In this document: piece after piece, positions 26,422 through 39,848 of the stretch
How positions within the stretch are numbered: the stretch's first letter is position 1
How the letters are laid out: every line of letters starts with the position of its first letter
The notes under the pieces: model-generated
What the model was told of the DNA's origin: nothing
The model's input: only the letters and a program-made list of their open reading frames with translations
Database searches by the model: none
Position numbers and translations under genes: made by a program
From: Adineta steineri
Lineage: Eukaryota; Rotifera; Eurotatoria; Adinetida; Adinetidae
Direction: 5' to 3'
Assembly: GCA_905250115.1 (NCBI GenBank)
Contig: CAJNOI010000005.1
Span: 992,001-1,056,000, forward strand
Length of the DNA: 64,000 nucleotides

Positions 26422-28731
26422 TCAGTATATCATTCTCAATGAGTTATCGTCAATATAAGAATCAATGTTGCTTCCTCCAAAATCTTTTCGAATAAATGTC
26501 ATAACATAATCAATACTTCGTGTTCCTGGTGGTAATAAAACTTGACGCTGAAAGGGACACCATCCCGGATTTGGTTTACATGCTAAAGATCCTGAACTAT
26601 CTGTACGTATTATAGCATGTGAAGATGATCGAAATACCAATTTTACTTCAGTTTCATCATAAGGCTGAAAAAAAAGATTCCAACTTTGATAATAGAATAT
26701 CCATTCTACTTTAAGAATACCAGCATCAAGTTGAATTTCTGTAAAACGATGAGTACCAGTTAACAATGGAATATTTTGAAGTAAACTTGAAGAATCACCA
26801 TTTGATCCATGTCCACCAGCAAAACAATAAGTTCCGGTACGTGGATGATACCCATTATTAAAGTTTCCGTTTGAATCAATTATAACAGCTGCAGGTCCCA
26901 TCTGAGTCCAACCAAGAATAGATCCTTCTTCTGCACCAGGATTTCTCAGTAAATTTAGTTGATTAATTGTTGTTGCTTAAAAAAATAGGAAAAAAAAGAC
27001 AGATTATTAACAACAATTGATCGGTATATTACTTGTACTTAATCTTATTGTTGATGTTTTAGCTGAAAAGAAACAAATATTAAACATGATTATTGTCATA
27101 GTAAAAACGATAAAAATGTAAACTATTACATGAAGATACTTCTGTTGTTGATTCGATCAATGAAAAAGTATTATTAATAAGTTCTTCTTCAGTCGTGTTA
27201 ATCATTATCATAGCTAAAATTATATAAGAACTTTTTTCCATTCAACTGTAATTGAAATATCTTTATTATGAACGTACTCGTGTTATTTAGATTTGAGGGC
27301 ACTTCGAATACAAAGTACTAAAATTTTAAATTTTTAATATATATATTACGACAGTTTACCTGTTGTTATTGTTTCAACTAAATCAAACAAATAGATAAAT
27401 GAAGACATATTTATTGATTATTAAAACTTACGCATGACTTGATCCGTAACTGATAAATTATTATTTTCTATATGAATAATAAGTCGTTATTAATACCAAA
27501 GATTCTATTAAAATATTTTATCACTCACTTTCAGTAGATATTGTTGTAGAAGTTAATGTTGTTATATCTATTTAAGAAAATTAGTTGTCAGTATGAAATT
27601 TATAAAATCTTCTCGATTTTACCCAAACTGGTTGATGCTTTTGATGGAAATTCTAAATAGTAGTCATTCTTTTCATTTATCTATAAGTTTATTTCTCTTA
27701 AATTTACTTGTCAACTTATCTGTTGTCGTAATAATGAATGAAGATAAATAGCCAGTACTATTTGTAACAAGTTCCTTCATTGTACTAGCCGTTGATGTTA
27801 CTAAAATAATGTTCAATTTAATCAAATTCGATCTTTCTAGATAACACAACACACTTGATGTTGTTGTTGCTTAAATTTTATTGAATGTTACCCATATCAT
27901 TTAATAATATAAATGAATATTTTTCAAACTTACTCGTTCTTGTTGTTGAAATTATTGGTGGTACATCTAATATATTAACAGAGTTAAAAATACATAAAAA
28001 ATATTATTTAATATTATACATACATGTACTTGTTGTGTACAAATGATTGATTGCTACAATGATGAATAAAATTAATTTAATATTAAAAAAAGTATATTAC
28101 AATTAGTTTTAACTTACTTGTGTTTGATGTTATATTTTGAGTAAATCCTAAAGAATAATAACAATAAGTTTAAATCCATTTATTCGTATGATCACTAGTA
28201 ATAATAATGCAATCCATAAAGATTAATAACTTACTTGTCGTAGATGTTAAAGAAGCTAAAATGAAGTATATGTACATATATAATCATTACAAATTATAAA
28301 GAAAAAATTAGGATAATCATACTTGATTGGATTGTAGTAGATGATATATCTACAAAACAAAATATAGAAAATTAGATTTTCATTCACTGATTAGTATATT
28401 TTAGGATAAAATTATATCGAATATTTCTTTTAGTTTCTGAAAAGAAAATATAATTACCTTCGGTTGTTGAAAAGGAGGATGATGATGTTTTGTCATTTGA
28501 GCGTATGACTAATACGATTGGTATAACAATACTTGCAACGAATAATAATATAATAACAGTAATTACAGGTATTTTAAATCGGAGGCTTGATAAAATCGTA
28601 CCAGAAGTAGACCCTCTAAAGTTGAACTAATAGAAATGGAATAACATTCAAAAAAAAGTCAATTTATACCGAACAGTTGTAATTGTCGTATCTTCCTCTG
28701 AAAGAACATGCACTTTACGTTTAAATGGCAT
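26422..28731 (-). CDS. type II membrane protein with mini-exon Ser/Thr stalk and C-terminal lectin-like domain
   Basis: The start at 28729-28731 gives MPFKRKVHVLSEEDTT, a short cytoplasmic tail. Exon 2 adds one transmembrane segment (VITVIILLFVASIVIPIVLV). The stalk is then coded by about 17 tiny exons, most of 15-45 bp and a few of 80-120 bp, separated by introns of about 50-75 bp. The introns I could phase after exon 2 are all phase 1, so each mini-exon is a symmetric cassette, rich in Thr/Ser/Ile (for example TTTTS, LETITT). The last exon codes an extracellular domain of about 175 residues that opens NLLRNPGAEEGSILGWT and contains GYHPRTGTYCFAGGHG. That opening resembles jelly-roll carbohydrate-binding-like modules, which is inferred. 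The stalk is probably O-glycosylated. Exact family unknown. It sits head-to-tail with the acetyl-CoA carboxylase gene. Confidence 0.7.
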
Positions 28732-28893
28732 TTTAGTAGAATTACTTAAAGAGTTAATAACTGTTGCTCTTATATTCATTTGACAATAATTAATCTGGTC
28801 AACAAATATTTTCTTGCATTAGAATAATACTCTTTATCAATCCAACTAATCTAGATAATATTCACTTAGTATGTTATTGCTCAAGTGTCTCTT

Positions 28894-28993
28894 NNNNNNN
28901 NNNNNNNNNNNNNNNNNNNNNNNNNNNNNNNNNNNNNNNNNNNNNNNNNNNNNNNNNNNNNNNNNNNNNNNNNNNNNNNNNNNNNNNNNNNNN
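28894..28993. other. assembly gap (100 N)
   Basis: Exactly 100 N, the usual placeholder for a gap of unknown size. It interrupts the 3' end of the acetyl-CoA carboxylase gene. Confidence 0.98.
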
Positions 28994-29018
28994 TTATCAA
29001 AGAAAACAATATATATAC

Positions 29019-32000
29019 CGATAGATTTTTTGACGAGCATTTTCTTTTTGTAAATTTGTTATACGATCATTTATTAATGAAGATTCATTAAATTCGTCAA
29101 GCCATTGAACAACTTCTTTATCATTTGTCCATTGAAGAGACTATCATATAGAATTATTTCATAAACAAATAAAAAAATAAGTTTCAATTATTTTACATTA
29201 TCTTTTTTATCTTCATTGAACCATTGTTGTAGATAATTTAATGCTTTATGATAATCTAATGAAGAATCAGCGGTAAGAAGTGTTTTGATTGCATTATCTT
29301 CTCCTAAACGTCGTTTTAAACGCCAATAAAAGAATTCTCGACTTGTTCGCCAGTCAAGTATTTCCTTCAAATAAACGAAAAATTACACACACATAAGAAC
29401 TCAAACAATTTATTTTCAATATCAACTTACTTGAATAACACCTTTTTCTAACATTCTCCCAGGTGTATCATGTAAATCACAAAACATAACAGCAGCTTGT
29501 TGATAAAGTGGTAATAAATGTTTTTCTCGTTCAGCTAATTGTCTTTCTAAATCTTCTTTCGTATTATTTGCTGGTATGGCTAAATCTATATTTGTTATTA
29601 ATTCACGACAAATAGAATCAAGTCGATGCATTGTACGTATAAGATCTTTTGAACGATATTTTATTTCTACCGTACCCTCTGGTTCCAACACACTACCACG
29701 ACTCATACGATCAGCATACATTTCCATATATCTTAAATTAATTGTTGGATCAACAACAACCCAAGCTCCACCACGTAATTCACCACATGGTGGAATATAA
29801 ATAAATACAGGTTGTTCATATTCACGTAAAGCATCCACAATATATGCACCAAATTTAATTATTTGATCAAACATATCTTTCATTCCACCACTAAAACCAC
29901 GCCAATTAGCAAATATCATTAATGGTAAATTTTCACGTTTAAAATCATTAATTGCTTGTGCTGTTTTAAATGCTGAATCAGGAAACCAAACTTGTCCAGC
30001 TTGTTGAATAGTACGTGCATCAGAATCAAAATTAGCTGGATCAGCTGGTTGTTCTAATTCAACTGTACGAGTTTCAACTGCAATTACACCCATTGCTTAA
30101 AAAAAGATAAGGAAATCATTTATAAAAAAAATATTAGTAGAAGTTTCTTTAAATCGCTTACGAATTCCTCCGAGACGAGCTCGACCACAAACAACAGTTT
30201 TTGCCCAATTTTTCATTATTTCAATAAATGAATCTCGATCAAAAAAACCTGTTTGAAATGTTGGCGAAGTTGATGAACCTATTTCATTATTAATATTTGT
30301 TTGTGATAAAGAAGTAAGTTGTCTTCCTTGAATCATATGTCGTGGATCATATGGTGTTGCTGTTGGCATAAAATCAATTGAACGATTTATTGGATCATGT
30401 AATTCAGATAATATTGGTAATGAATGAGACATTGTTTCAGGCATATAAGAAAGCCAACGAAGTAAAAGTACACATCCTTCAAAATCATCTTTAACAATAT
30501 CATGTGTAACACCATTATTAAACATAATTTGTGTACCACCTAATTGATTATTACTATTATAAACTTCTCTACCAAGAACTTTATTAAGTGCACCAGCACC
30601 AGTTAATATAATATGAGAATTTTCAACTTGTATTACACGAGAACCTAATCGAACAAGATATGCACCAATACCAACAGCTCGACATGTTACTAAACTAATT
30701 GTTGGAATAACATTATATGCAAGTGAAGTTTCGCCAGCAATCATTCCTGATCCACGTAAATTTTCAACACCTAAACTATTTTCTTTCCCAATAATATCTA
30801 GAATTTTATGTCTTGTTTCTCCATCTTCATTTATAATTTCTGTTCGTACACAATTCATATGTGATACACGTGAGTAATCATCCGATGATAAATATAAATA
30901 TTTAATACCTTTGTCAATATCTTTTGGATCATTCCATGCAATACGATAAAGAAATTTTAATTCTTCAGCTAAACCAATACGTGCACCACTATTTGCAGAT
31001 ATATATATTCGTGGTATACGTTCTAAACGTGATAATTCTGAAGCACGTTGAAATAATAAATCTTCTTCAATACCAAATGAACCTATTTTATATGTTATAT
31101 CATTAGCAATAACAATTATTGTACGACCATTTGGACATTCAGGTGTTTTCATATGAAAACGCCATGCAACCATACCACAATCATTTTCTGCTGGTGAACG
31201 TCGACGTATTGTAAGACCACATTGTTTAAGATAATCATCTGATTTATTTGTATCAAGTGGCGATAATTTTGATGAGATCATTGCTGGTGATAATAAAGAT
31301 GCTGAATCACTGTGATTAACTATTATAAATAAAGAAAACAATAAGAGAGAACAAAAACACGTATTCTTTTATTTTTTACCTTGATTTGTGTTATCAAGAA
31401 TAAGTTCTTCATAATTAAAAACATCTTTTGGCATTGAATTTTCTCTCAATTTATTTCGTTCTAAATATTGTTTCCATATCAATAATGATGCTTGTCGAAA
31501 CATTTCAGGAATATCATAAACATATGATGTATTATTTGATTGAGCAGTAAAACGTTTATATTGTAAATGATCTTTTGTTACATATGGATCATGCAATGCA
31601 CGACCATCTAATGGACCTGTTTCACCACTATTATAGGATTGAAATATCGTTTGTCCGGTAGTTGGATTTTTTACTTCACGATAAAGAGATATATCAAGAT
31701 AATAACCATTTTCATATGTTAAAAATACACGAAATGGTATTCGTTCAGAATCAGGTGTTAGACGTATGGTCATTTTTAATTCAGCTTGAAGAATACGAAG
31801 TTTCCATAGACGAATACCTATTAGTTAAGAAAAAGATATAGTAGAAGATTTTCATTGAATTAGATTCATAATAATTGGCAAAAAAGGTGAAGGATGTGAG
31901 TGAGTAACTTAATATTCACACCCACACCCTTCTAGCATTCAAGTTTCGCAATTCATCTTATTTAAAAAAGAAATGTTATGATTAAACATACCATAACGAA

Positions 32001-35000
32001 GTACCATACTACGAACACTTTCTTCAAGTTTTGCTGGTTCAATACAAACAGTTGGTACAACACACATAAAAACATGATTACAATCTGTTTTATTAGCTAA
32101 TGGATGTGAAAAAACAATTTCTAATTCATCCATAGCTTCAAGTAATGTTCTTTCAGCTTCATTTTGTAAATATTCATAACTTGCTTCTTTCGTAACAAAA
32201 TCTGAATGACGAATAATTGCTCGTGCAAAAAATCTATGATCAATAGCATCATGTTGTTTGCTATAAATTTTGCCTTTGCCTAAATAGATATGCATTTTAT
32301 GATTTGATGTTGGAATAAAATCTAAATCAAATGAACGTAAACGATAGATTTCTAATTGATAAGCAAGTGCTGGTTCCAAATTTCGATAAATTTTATCTTC
32401 TTGAAACTAGAAAAAAATAAAGCATTAAGAAAATAAAATATCATCATGTTCTTTGTTTTTCTTTTACATCTAATCGTTTTCGATAAGTATAATAAAGTGG
32501 AAATTGACGCTGAAAAGAATCCAAATGAATTATTAATTATTAGCTAAATCACAATTTTACCTTAGCTGCAAGTGAAAATGTTATTCGACGGATATTTTTT
32601 GCTTTACAAACTTCAGACTAAAATAAATATTATTTAAAAATATTTTGTTTTCTTCAAATTAAATACACAGACTTTTGATTGTACAAAATCAAGAAAAACA
32701 TCTTCAAGTTTTGAACCTTGTTGAAGATTAACATCATCTTTAATAAATATATATATTAAATTAGGTGCTTCATCAATCTAATAATAAGAGCAGAAATATA
32801 ATAATTTTATTATTTGAAATTATCTTTTTACTCCAGATTTATATGATTTCGTCGAAGGACTATCAAGTGAAGATTGTCTACCATAGGAACGACTGCGTTT
32901 ATTACTTTGAACTGATGAATGAACATCTGAATGAGTTGGAGAAAATGGAATTAATAATTCATCAAATAAACTAAAGAAGTACAATGAATTATATTATCAA
33001 CAGTTTTTATTTTTAATAAACTAACTTTTTAGCACGTTCCCAACTATCAAAAGCAGCTAAGATACCATTACGTTGGAATAAATCTGAATCAAGATTAGTT
33101 AAAGACGCTAAATCACCACCAACACTACCAATTCGAGCCATATGTTCTTGTTGAAATAATCTAAAATTAATTATTAATCTATTAAAAACAAATTTTCCAC
33201 AAATCCTTTCCATAAGATCTTCTTTGATATTCTTCCAAGAAAATCTAATTCATTTTTTTATCAATATTAAATTCGAAATGGTGTTAATTTATCTATCGAA
33301 TCTTACGAATTATATCAACTGAACACTTCATAACAAAAACTGTCATGAACGACTTTCACTAACAATCGAAACTTCGGTTTCTATCATTATTACAGTAAAG
33401 TAAGTAGATATCTTTTACTCACGTACCGATTAGGATGATTATGTGGAAGATATAGAGCAAATTGAACTGCACAAGTACCATCTGAAAGAAAACGATGTTG
33501 AATACTATTCAAATCATATGATATATATGAACGACGAACATAAACCTAATTTATATATATGTATATAAATTCATTAAACGTTCTTTCAAAATCTTACTTC
33601 TAATGCTGCTTGACGCACTTGAATATTTGAATGAAAATAAAAACTATGTAAAACATCAAAAATACTTGTTTCTGATTGAATTAATTTCTAAAAAAAAAAG
33701 AAGGTTATTTTTTAGAATTAATCTGCTTCTTTTTTTTTGTAATCAGTTTATGTCCTACTTGAATATTTTCTTGACATAATCTATGTCCATACATATCAAT
33801 AGCGCTTAAAAAAATCGATTCCATTTGATTATGTCTTAATTCATAGGGTGGTTGTTGAAAAGCAATTAAAACTTGTCGAGATTTTAAAGCAACTTTTGAA
33901 TTAGTTACATGTGTTAATAATGTTAATTCACTTAATAATGCTGTTAATTCATCTGTTAATGTTGGATCACGTTCAAATAATAAATCAATTAACATAATAA
34001 CAAGTGTATTTTTTGAATTATAATTTGCATGTGAAAAAACAATTTCAACAACTTTATGCATATCAATTTTATGTTTATCACGTAATAATGTTAAACATTT
34101 ATCATATTGTCCATATTGAAATAATGTTTCAATATTTAAATAATTTCTTATTAAATCTGTTATAACTGTTTTCATATGTCCTTTAATACCTGTACGATAA
34201 CGTTGAACTAATTGTATAAGACTTTGTATAGTTGCAAAGAATGCATCTCGATCAGATCGTTGTTCTAATTTTGTTGCATAATTATCAAAAACTAATGCCA
34301 TTTGTTGTGAAGGAAATTGCACTAAGACAGATGTTAAATTACTATAATAATTTTTCATAATTTTTTTAATTTCTTTATCAACTTCTTTTGGTATACGATC
34401 AGATATATTGGATAAAATATCTTCAACTTCAAGTAATGGTAATGATGGATCACGTAAAATAGAAAATAATTTTTCAACATTTGATTTAAGTCGTTCACGA
34501 AAATATGGTTCAGGATAAGAATAACCAGCAAGAATATTTTGTAATGAATCTTTTATTATTTGAAATATTTGATTGATTTTCATGCTTGTTGAACGATCGG
34601 ACATATCAAAATGAAATTTACCATCATATAATTTTGATTGTTGAATTTGTTGAGAATCATCAAATATAATACGAGCAAGAATACATGATGCATCAAGAAC
34701 AGCACCAGGACGTTTATTCCATTGGAGACTAAAACATAGAACAATTCAACTTAGATATGGATTACAGATCTCGTATATTAATTATATGTATTCTTTATCA
34801 CTGGATATTCTAGGACTACTTCGAAATGATGATAGTTGATGTATGAATTAATATTTCACTATTTTATCTATGTTATATAGGTGTTTGAATTCAAAATATA
34901 TCTTACTGTCCTTTCGATGGACATCGTAATTCTGTCACCATTTTCATCACTTCAATTTCTGCATAAACTTGTCCTGCTTCTATTGCACTACCATCTTCTA

Positions 35001-38000
35001 CAGTATAATGAAGAAGTTTTCCTGCTGAGGGTGATCTAAAATAAACATTTTTGCAAAATATTATATTTAAATAAACAAAAAATCATTTCAAACCTTAATA
35101 TTGATGGATCATTTTCTTTTTGAAATACACATGACTTATTATTAATAACAATTTTATAACTATCAATTTCTTCTTTCATGAATGTTAAATAACTTGAACC
35201 TTCTAAATTGATCAACATTCCACCATCTTTCATTCTATGCGCTTCTAATTCTACGTAAGAATCATTCATAACGACAAAAAAACTACTTGGACCACATTGC
35301 GTAACCTAAACAAGAGCCAATAATAATGAAAATAAAATTAAAATATGAATCATTACGTGTAATTTGTATTTAATATATTCAAAAATAAGTTCTACATTAT
35401 GTGAAATTGAAAGAGCTTTCATCGACAATATCTGACCCCTAGAAATATTAAATAATATATTTTATAATCGATAAAGAATTGCACTATTAGTATTTATAAT
35501 TTCTATTTTTATAACATTTTTGCATTCAACAGAAAAAAACTATTTGAAATTTTTATCGATACACGAAGAATTAGTAACTAAAATGATTCTATTGAGAAAT
35601 TCTAAGAATATTAATAGTACAATTCTTTGTAAGCTACAAGTTCTTTTTTTATTATTAAACTATACCGTTCAAGTGATGATTGAAAATTTTGAAAACTATT
35701 GCGAAATGTTTCATTAGCTACATGTATTGCACCACAAATAATAGATAACATAATATCTGGTTTTTCTGTTTGGAAATGTTCAGCAATTAAACCATCGAGC
35801 CAACTTGTTTTTATTGTATTATTTATATAATCATCCGTTTCAAATAATCGTATTAAAATTTCCACTAAAAAAAAGATAAATTTATTTTTATAATAGAAAA
35901 TATTTATTTATTCTACCAGTTGAATGAAAATCTCCACGGATTGATAATTCCTTCAATGCAACGACAAGATTTCTAAAAAGAAATAATATTTCATTGAAAA
36001 TAATCTATTATTTTGACTAACTCTCGAGCATCTTCTCGTGTTTCACCATGTGAAAAAATATGTCCAAATTGTGAATCAGCAAATTCATGTAAACCACCAG
36101 ATGATGATATACTAAAATAACCCCAAACATTCTGTCGACTACGAAAATTTAATTCTTCAACTGTTCCTGAACTTGGTTTGAAACCCTCAAAATAGAGTAC
36201 AAATTAATTCTGATTTTTCTTTTTTTCATTATTTACTTCATCCGGATTTTCACTTGTTATACGTGCTGCAATTGCATGACCATGTGGATGAGGTTTTGTA
36301 CGTGGATTATCAAAATCGATTGGTTCTACACCAAATGGATCTTCATCGTAAAGTAAACGGATATCTTTTATACGATGTAAACATATACCCATAGCAATCT
36401 AGCAAAGAAAATAAATAGAAATTTCTATATTTTTCTAGAAAAATAATACAACTATCAAAAATATCAAGAACTAAAAAGTTTCGATTCTATCTTAGATAAG
36501 TATTGGACAGAAAACGATTCATGCATCTTTGTATGATTGACGAGGGGTCTTATCATCCGATAATAGATCGAATATGCGACTAAAATCAAAGTCTTCTGTA
36601 TTCGTCTCTAGGTCCTCAATACTTCTAATCAATAACTAGAACAATGGATTTGTGAAAACAAATGATTGTATCTCATTTGTTCATTCTAGATCACTATTTC
36701 TCAAGTCAAGAGGTTAAATACTTCAAACAATTTTCCATAGTAAAAGATAATACCTGTAATTGACATGCAGGTAAATTAATATCTGTAATCATTTCTGTAC
36801 AAGGATGTTCAACTTGTAATCGTGGATTTAATTCCAGAAAAAAGAATGATTGATCACTTGGATTATATAAATATTCAATTGTTCCAGCACTAAATTATAT
36901 GTATATAAATTCTTTTGATATGATTTTTATTATAGACAAAAAATAAAACTAACCTAACATAAGTAACCATTTTTGCTAAACGTACAGCTGCTTTTTCCAT
37001 TTGTTCAAGAATTTCTGGCGGAGCTATAATAGCTGGTGCTTCTTCGATAATTTTTTGATGTCGTCGTTGAATAGAACAATCTCGACCAAATAATGATATA
37101 GCTTGTCCACTTTGATCAGCAAGTATTTGTACTTCTAAATGTCTACAACTATCTGCATATTTCATTAGGAATATTGGTGAACCAGGCACTTCTGTTTGAA
37201 CCTAAATTTTCAATTCAAAAATTATAACAAGAGAAAGATACTAATGAATATATTACTTGTCGAAAATAATTTTCGAAATCATCAAGACTTGTTGCTTTAC
37301 GTATTCCTTTTCCACCACCACCTTCCGATGCTTTGATCATAACTGGAAAACCAATTCGACTAGCAATCTTATAATTTGAAAAAAAAACAATACATTCTTA
37401 TTCATATTAATAAAATTATCTTACTTTTGCACCTTCTTTAGGATCAGTAACACATGCTTTTTCATACATTTCTTTAGGAACATCAGCATTTTCATGATCT
37501 TCTTCTCTCCAATCAAGTTTAAGATCTAAATTTTACATACACTTAAATTAGAAAGAAAAACAAATGATATTTATCATTACGAGATCCGCTCCAAGGTAAT
37601 GTTGGTACATTAGCACTTTGAGCAATAATTGTTGAAGCTATTTTATCTCCTAATGCCCACATAGCTTGTTCTGGTGGACCTATTTTCATAAACGAAGACA
37701 ATCTTAAATATTCTATAATGAAAACAAAATCATCCTACCAATAAATATTATTCCGTGTCGATGAAGTAATTCTGGCAGTTTAGGATTTTCTGATGCATGA
37801 CCCCATCCAGCCCAAACAGCTATCAAATATTATCATAGATTATACTTTTTTTCGAAATCCATATAAACAAACCTTGTACAGGAAATCGTTTTGCTATATC
37901 AAGAATAAGTTCACAATTTGAATAATTCATATGTGATGGACCACCTTGAACATTAACACAATGATCAGCATATCGAATGTATTCTAGAAGAGAATGTTGT

Positions 38001-38657
38001 TTTTTTTATTTTACAAAAATCAAAATTAAATTTAACCAGCATTTGCTTTCATATCTTCTGGTGTAACCATTGCAACAAATTTAATTGTATTTTCTTGTCG
38101 AAACATTTCATATGACCAACGACGTATAGAACGCATACATTTAACAGCTGCAATACCATTATTTGCAATAAGAATCTTTAAAAAACAAAGAAGATTAATT
38201 TGAATAGATGTAAAAATAATAAAGAAAATATTACTTTATTGATCACACGTGAACCGCCTAATAGATCTGAAAGTTCTTTCGGTGTTGTCATACTTGTTGG
38301 TCGTATACCAACTGATCCCACGGAAAGACCAGACATTTTTCTAAATAATTTTTCTTCAAATGAATTTCGATCCGTATATAGTTACCTAGAATAACGTTTT
38401 CTCTTTTCAGATTTACTATCAGTACTTGATAAACTTTTGTTTGAAGATGTCGTACCATTTAGTGTTGTATCATTCGGTGATGAATGTTGATTTGAAAGAG
38501 CTGAAAATTCGAGAAATTCATCAACTTCATCTAACGATTCATTGGCATCATCAGTATGATGAGAATGATCAAGATCAAATTTAACTTTAGATGTTTGTTG
38601 GTTATCTTCTTGTGGAAGGTCTGGAAGTATTTTTTGTTCTTTCTGACCAGAAGCCAT
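29019..38657 (-). CDS. ACACA: acetyl-CoA carboxylase, eukaryotic multidomain type (3' end missing)
   Basis: It carboxylates acetyl-CoA to malonyl-CoA, the committed step of fatty-acid synthesis. The biotin carboxylase part (about 38330-35500) has [39 protein letters not shown], the ATP-grasp loop [10 protein letters not shown] and [11 protein letters not shown]. The biotin carrier domain has EVMKM with the biotin lysine at 34942-34944. The central region covers about 34900-32000. The carboxyltransferase covers about 31300-29430 ([61 protein letters not shown]). The start chosen is the ATG at 38655-38657. The frame is open further upstream but without an ATG. Met-Ser-Gly-Leu with Arg at -3 (38331-38340) matches the AMPK phosphosite near residue 80 of animal ACC1. 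The last visible exon ends at 29019 and the C-terminus runs into the gap. A short frame ending at 28846 could be the last exon but is unproven. Confidence 0.95.
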
Positions 38658-39848
38658 TAAGATTAAACGAACGAATTTATAAAAGAAGCAAATTAAAATA
38701 TCTATAAAAAAATCAAGTAATAGAGCCAATCTTTGAAAAAGAGAGCAGAGTAAAAATTAGTTGGTTCTTTTTATTTAATGATCTACCATATATGTTATTC
38801 ATTCCTTCATGCGCACCTTTAAAGTTCAAATAAACAAATCTAGCCCATATGAAATAGTAGTGTCTTATATCTGTTAGTGTTAAGTACCTGCACATGATAT
38901 CTGATAGCGAAAGCAACAAACCTTTCGTTTTATCAAATAGCTCTCGAAACATCTCACATTAATAGAAAGTTCGAAGTAATCCAAAGAAAATATTCATATC
39001 GAACGTCCACTGAGGATCATTTTTTCTGAAGAAATTAATTTTTATAATAATATAGTCGTTCAATATTTCTTAAGATTGTAAGTTGATAGTTTAGCTAATC
39101 AATTTACATTTAAAACCCTTAATGAGTTTACTATATAGTACATGGAATTCTAATCCTTTCAACTGTATCTAAACTCATATTTGTATTACTGAATGGTAAC
39201 TTGATATATTACTCAGGCGATCTTAATGATACTTTTATCAGGCGCTTCACGATTGAAATCTCTAGAACTAAAACTTATACGAAAATTCTAATTAAAATAT
39301 TAAGATATTCGAAGAGAACTTCTTATATTCGCATGTGTTTTCTTAACAAGAGAAGTTTAATCAGTCATAACATCCGATAGATCAATATGACCTTTAATTC
39401 TTACTCTACAATTTTGATTCTTATTAGTATAAATACGTGAATAACAATGAAATTCGAAACTTATTACTAAACGAAAGTGATTACATATATCTATATATCG
39501 TTGTGTCTCAGAATACATTAAAACGATTGTTTACATTCTATAGAAACACAAATTTTGACAAAATCTAATCTTTTTACCTCAGATTAATATCTATTAAATT
39601 TAAACCTTCGCATTATATCAAGTTTAGATCATCTTCAATAAATTCTATCAATCTTATCTTTGACATCCATTTTGGATGATCACTAATCTAAAGCAAAAAA
39701 CATAGCTTTAAACGAAAAATTCAGATAAATATATTTTATTCTCAGATCCTTATTGGATTGACAAGTATATTTTTGTTTACACTATAAACAAACAGACAAA
39801 CAATTATTGCTACATATTTCAACAACAAGAAAAAAAAAACAGTCATTT
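38658..39848. other. 1.2-kb intergenic stretch upstream of acetyl-CoA carboxylase
   Basis: This is the promoter and 5' leader region of the carboxylase gene and the 3' flank of the BRMS1-like gene. A 79-codon ATG frame at 38713-38952 has no family resemblance. No RNA gene or repeat was recognised. Confidence 0.45.

Noticed and set aside
38713..38952. 79-codon ATG frame upstream of acetyl-CoA carboxylase (MFRELFDKTKG...)
   Set aside because: No recognisable domain and no splice partner. It is out of frame with the carboxylase and lies in the presumed promoter region.
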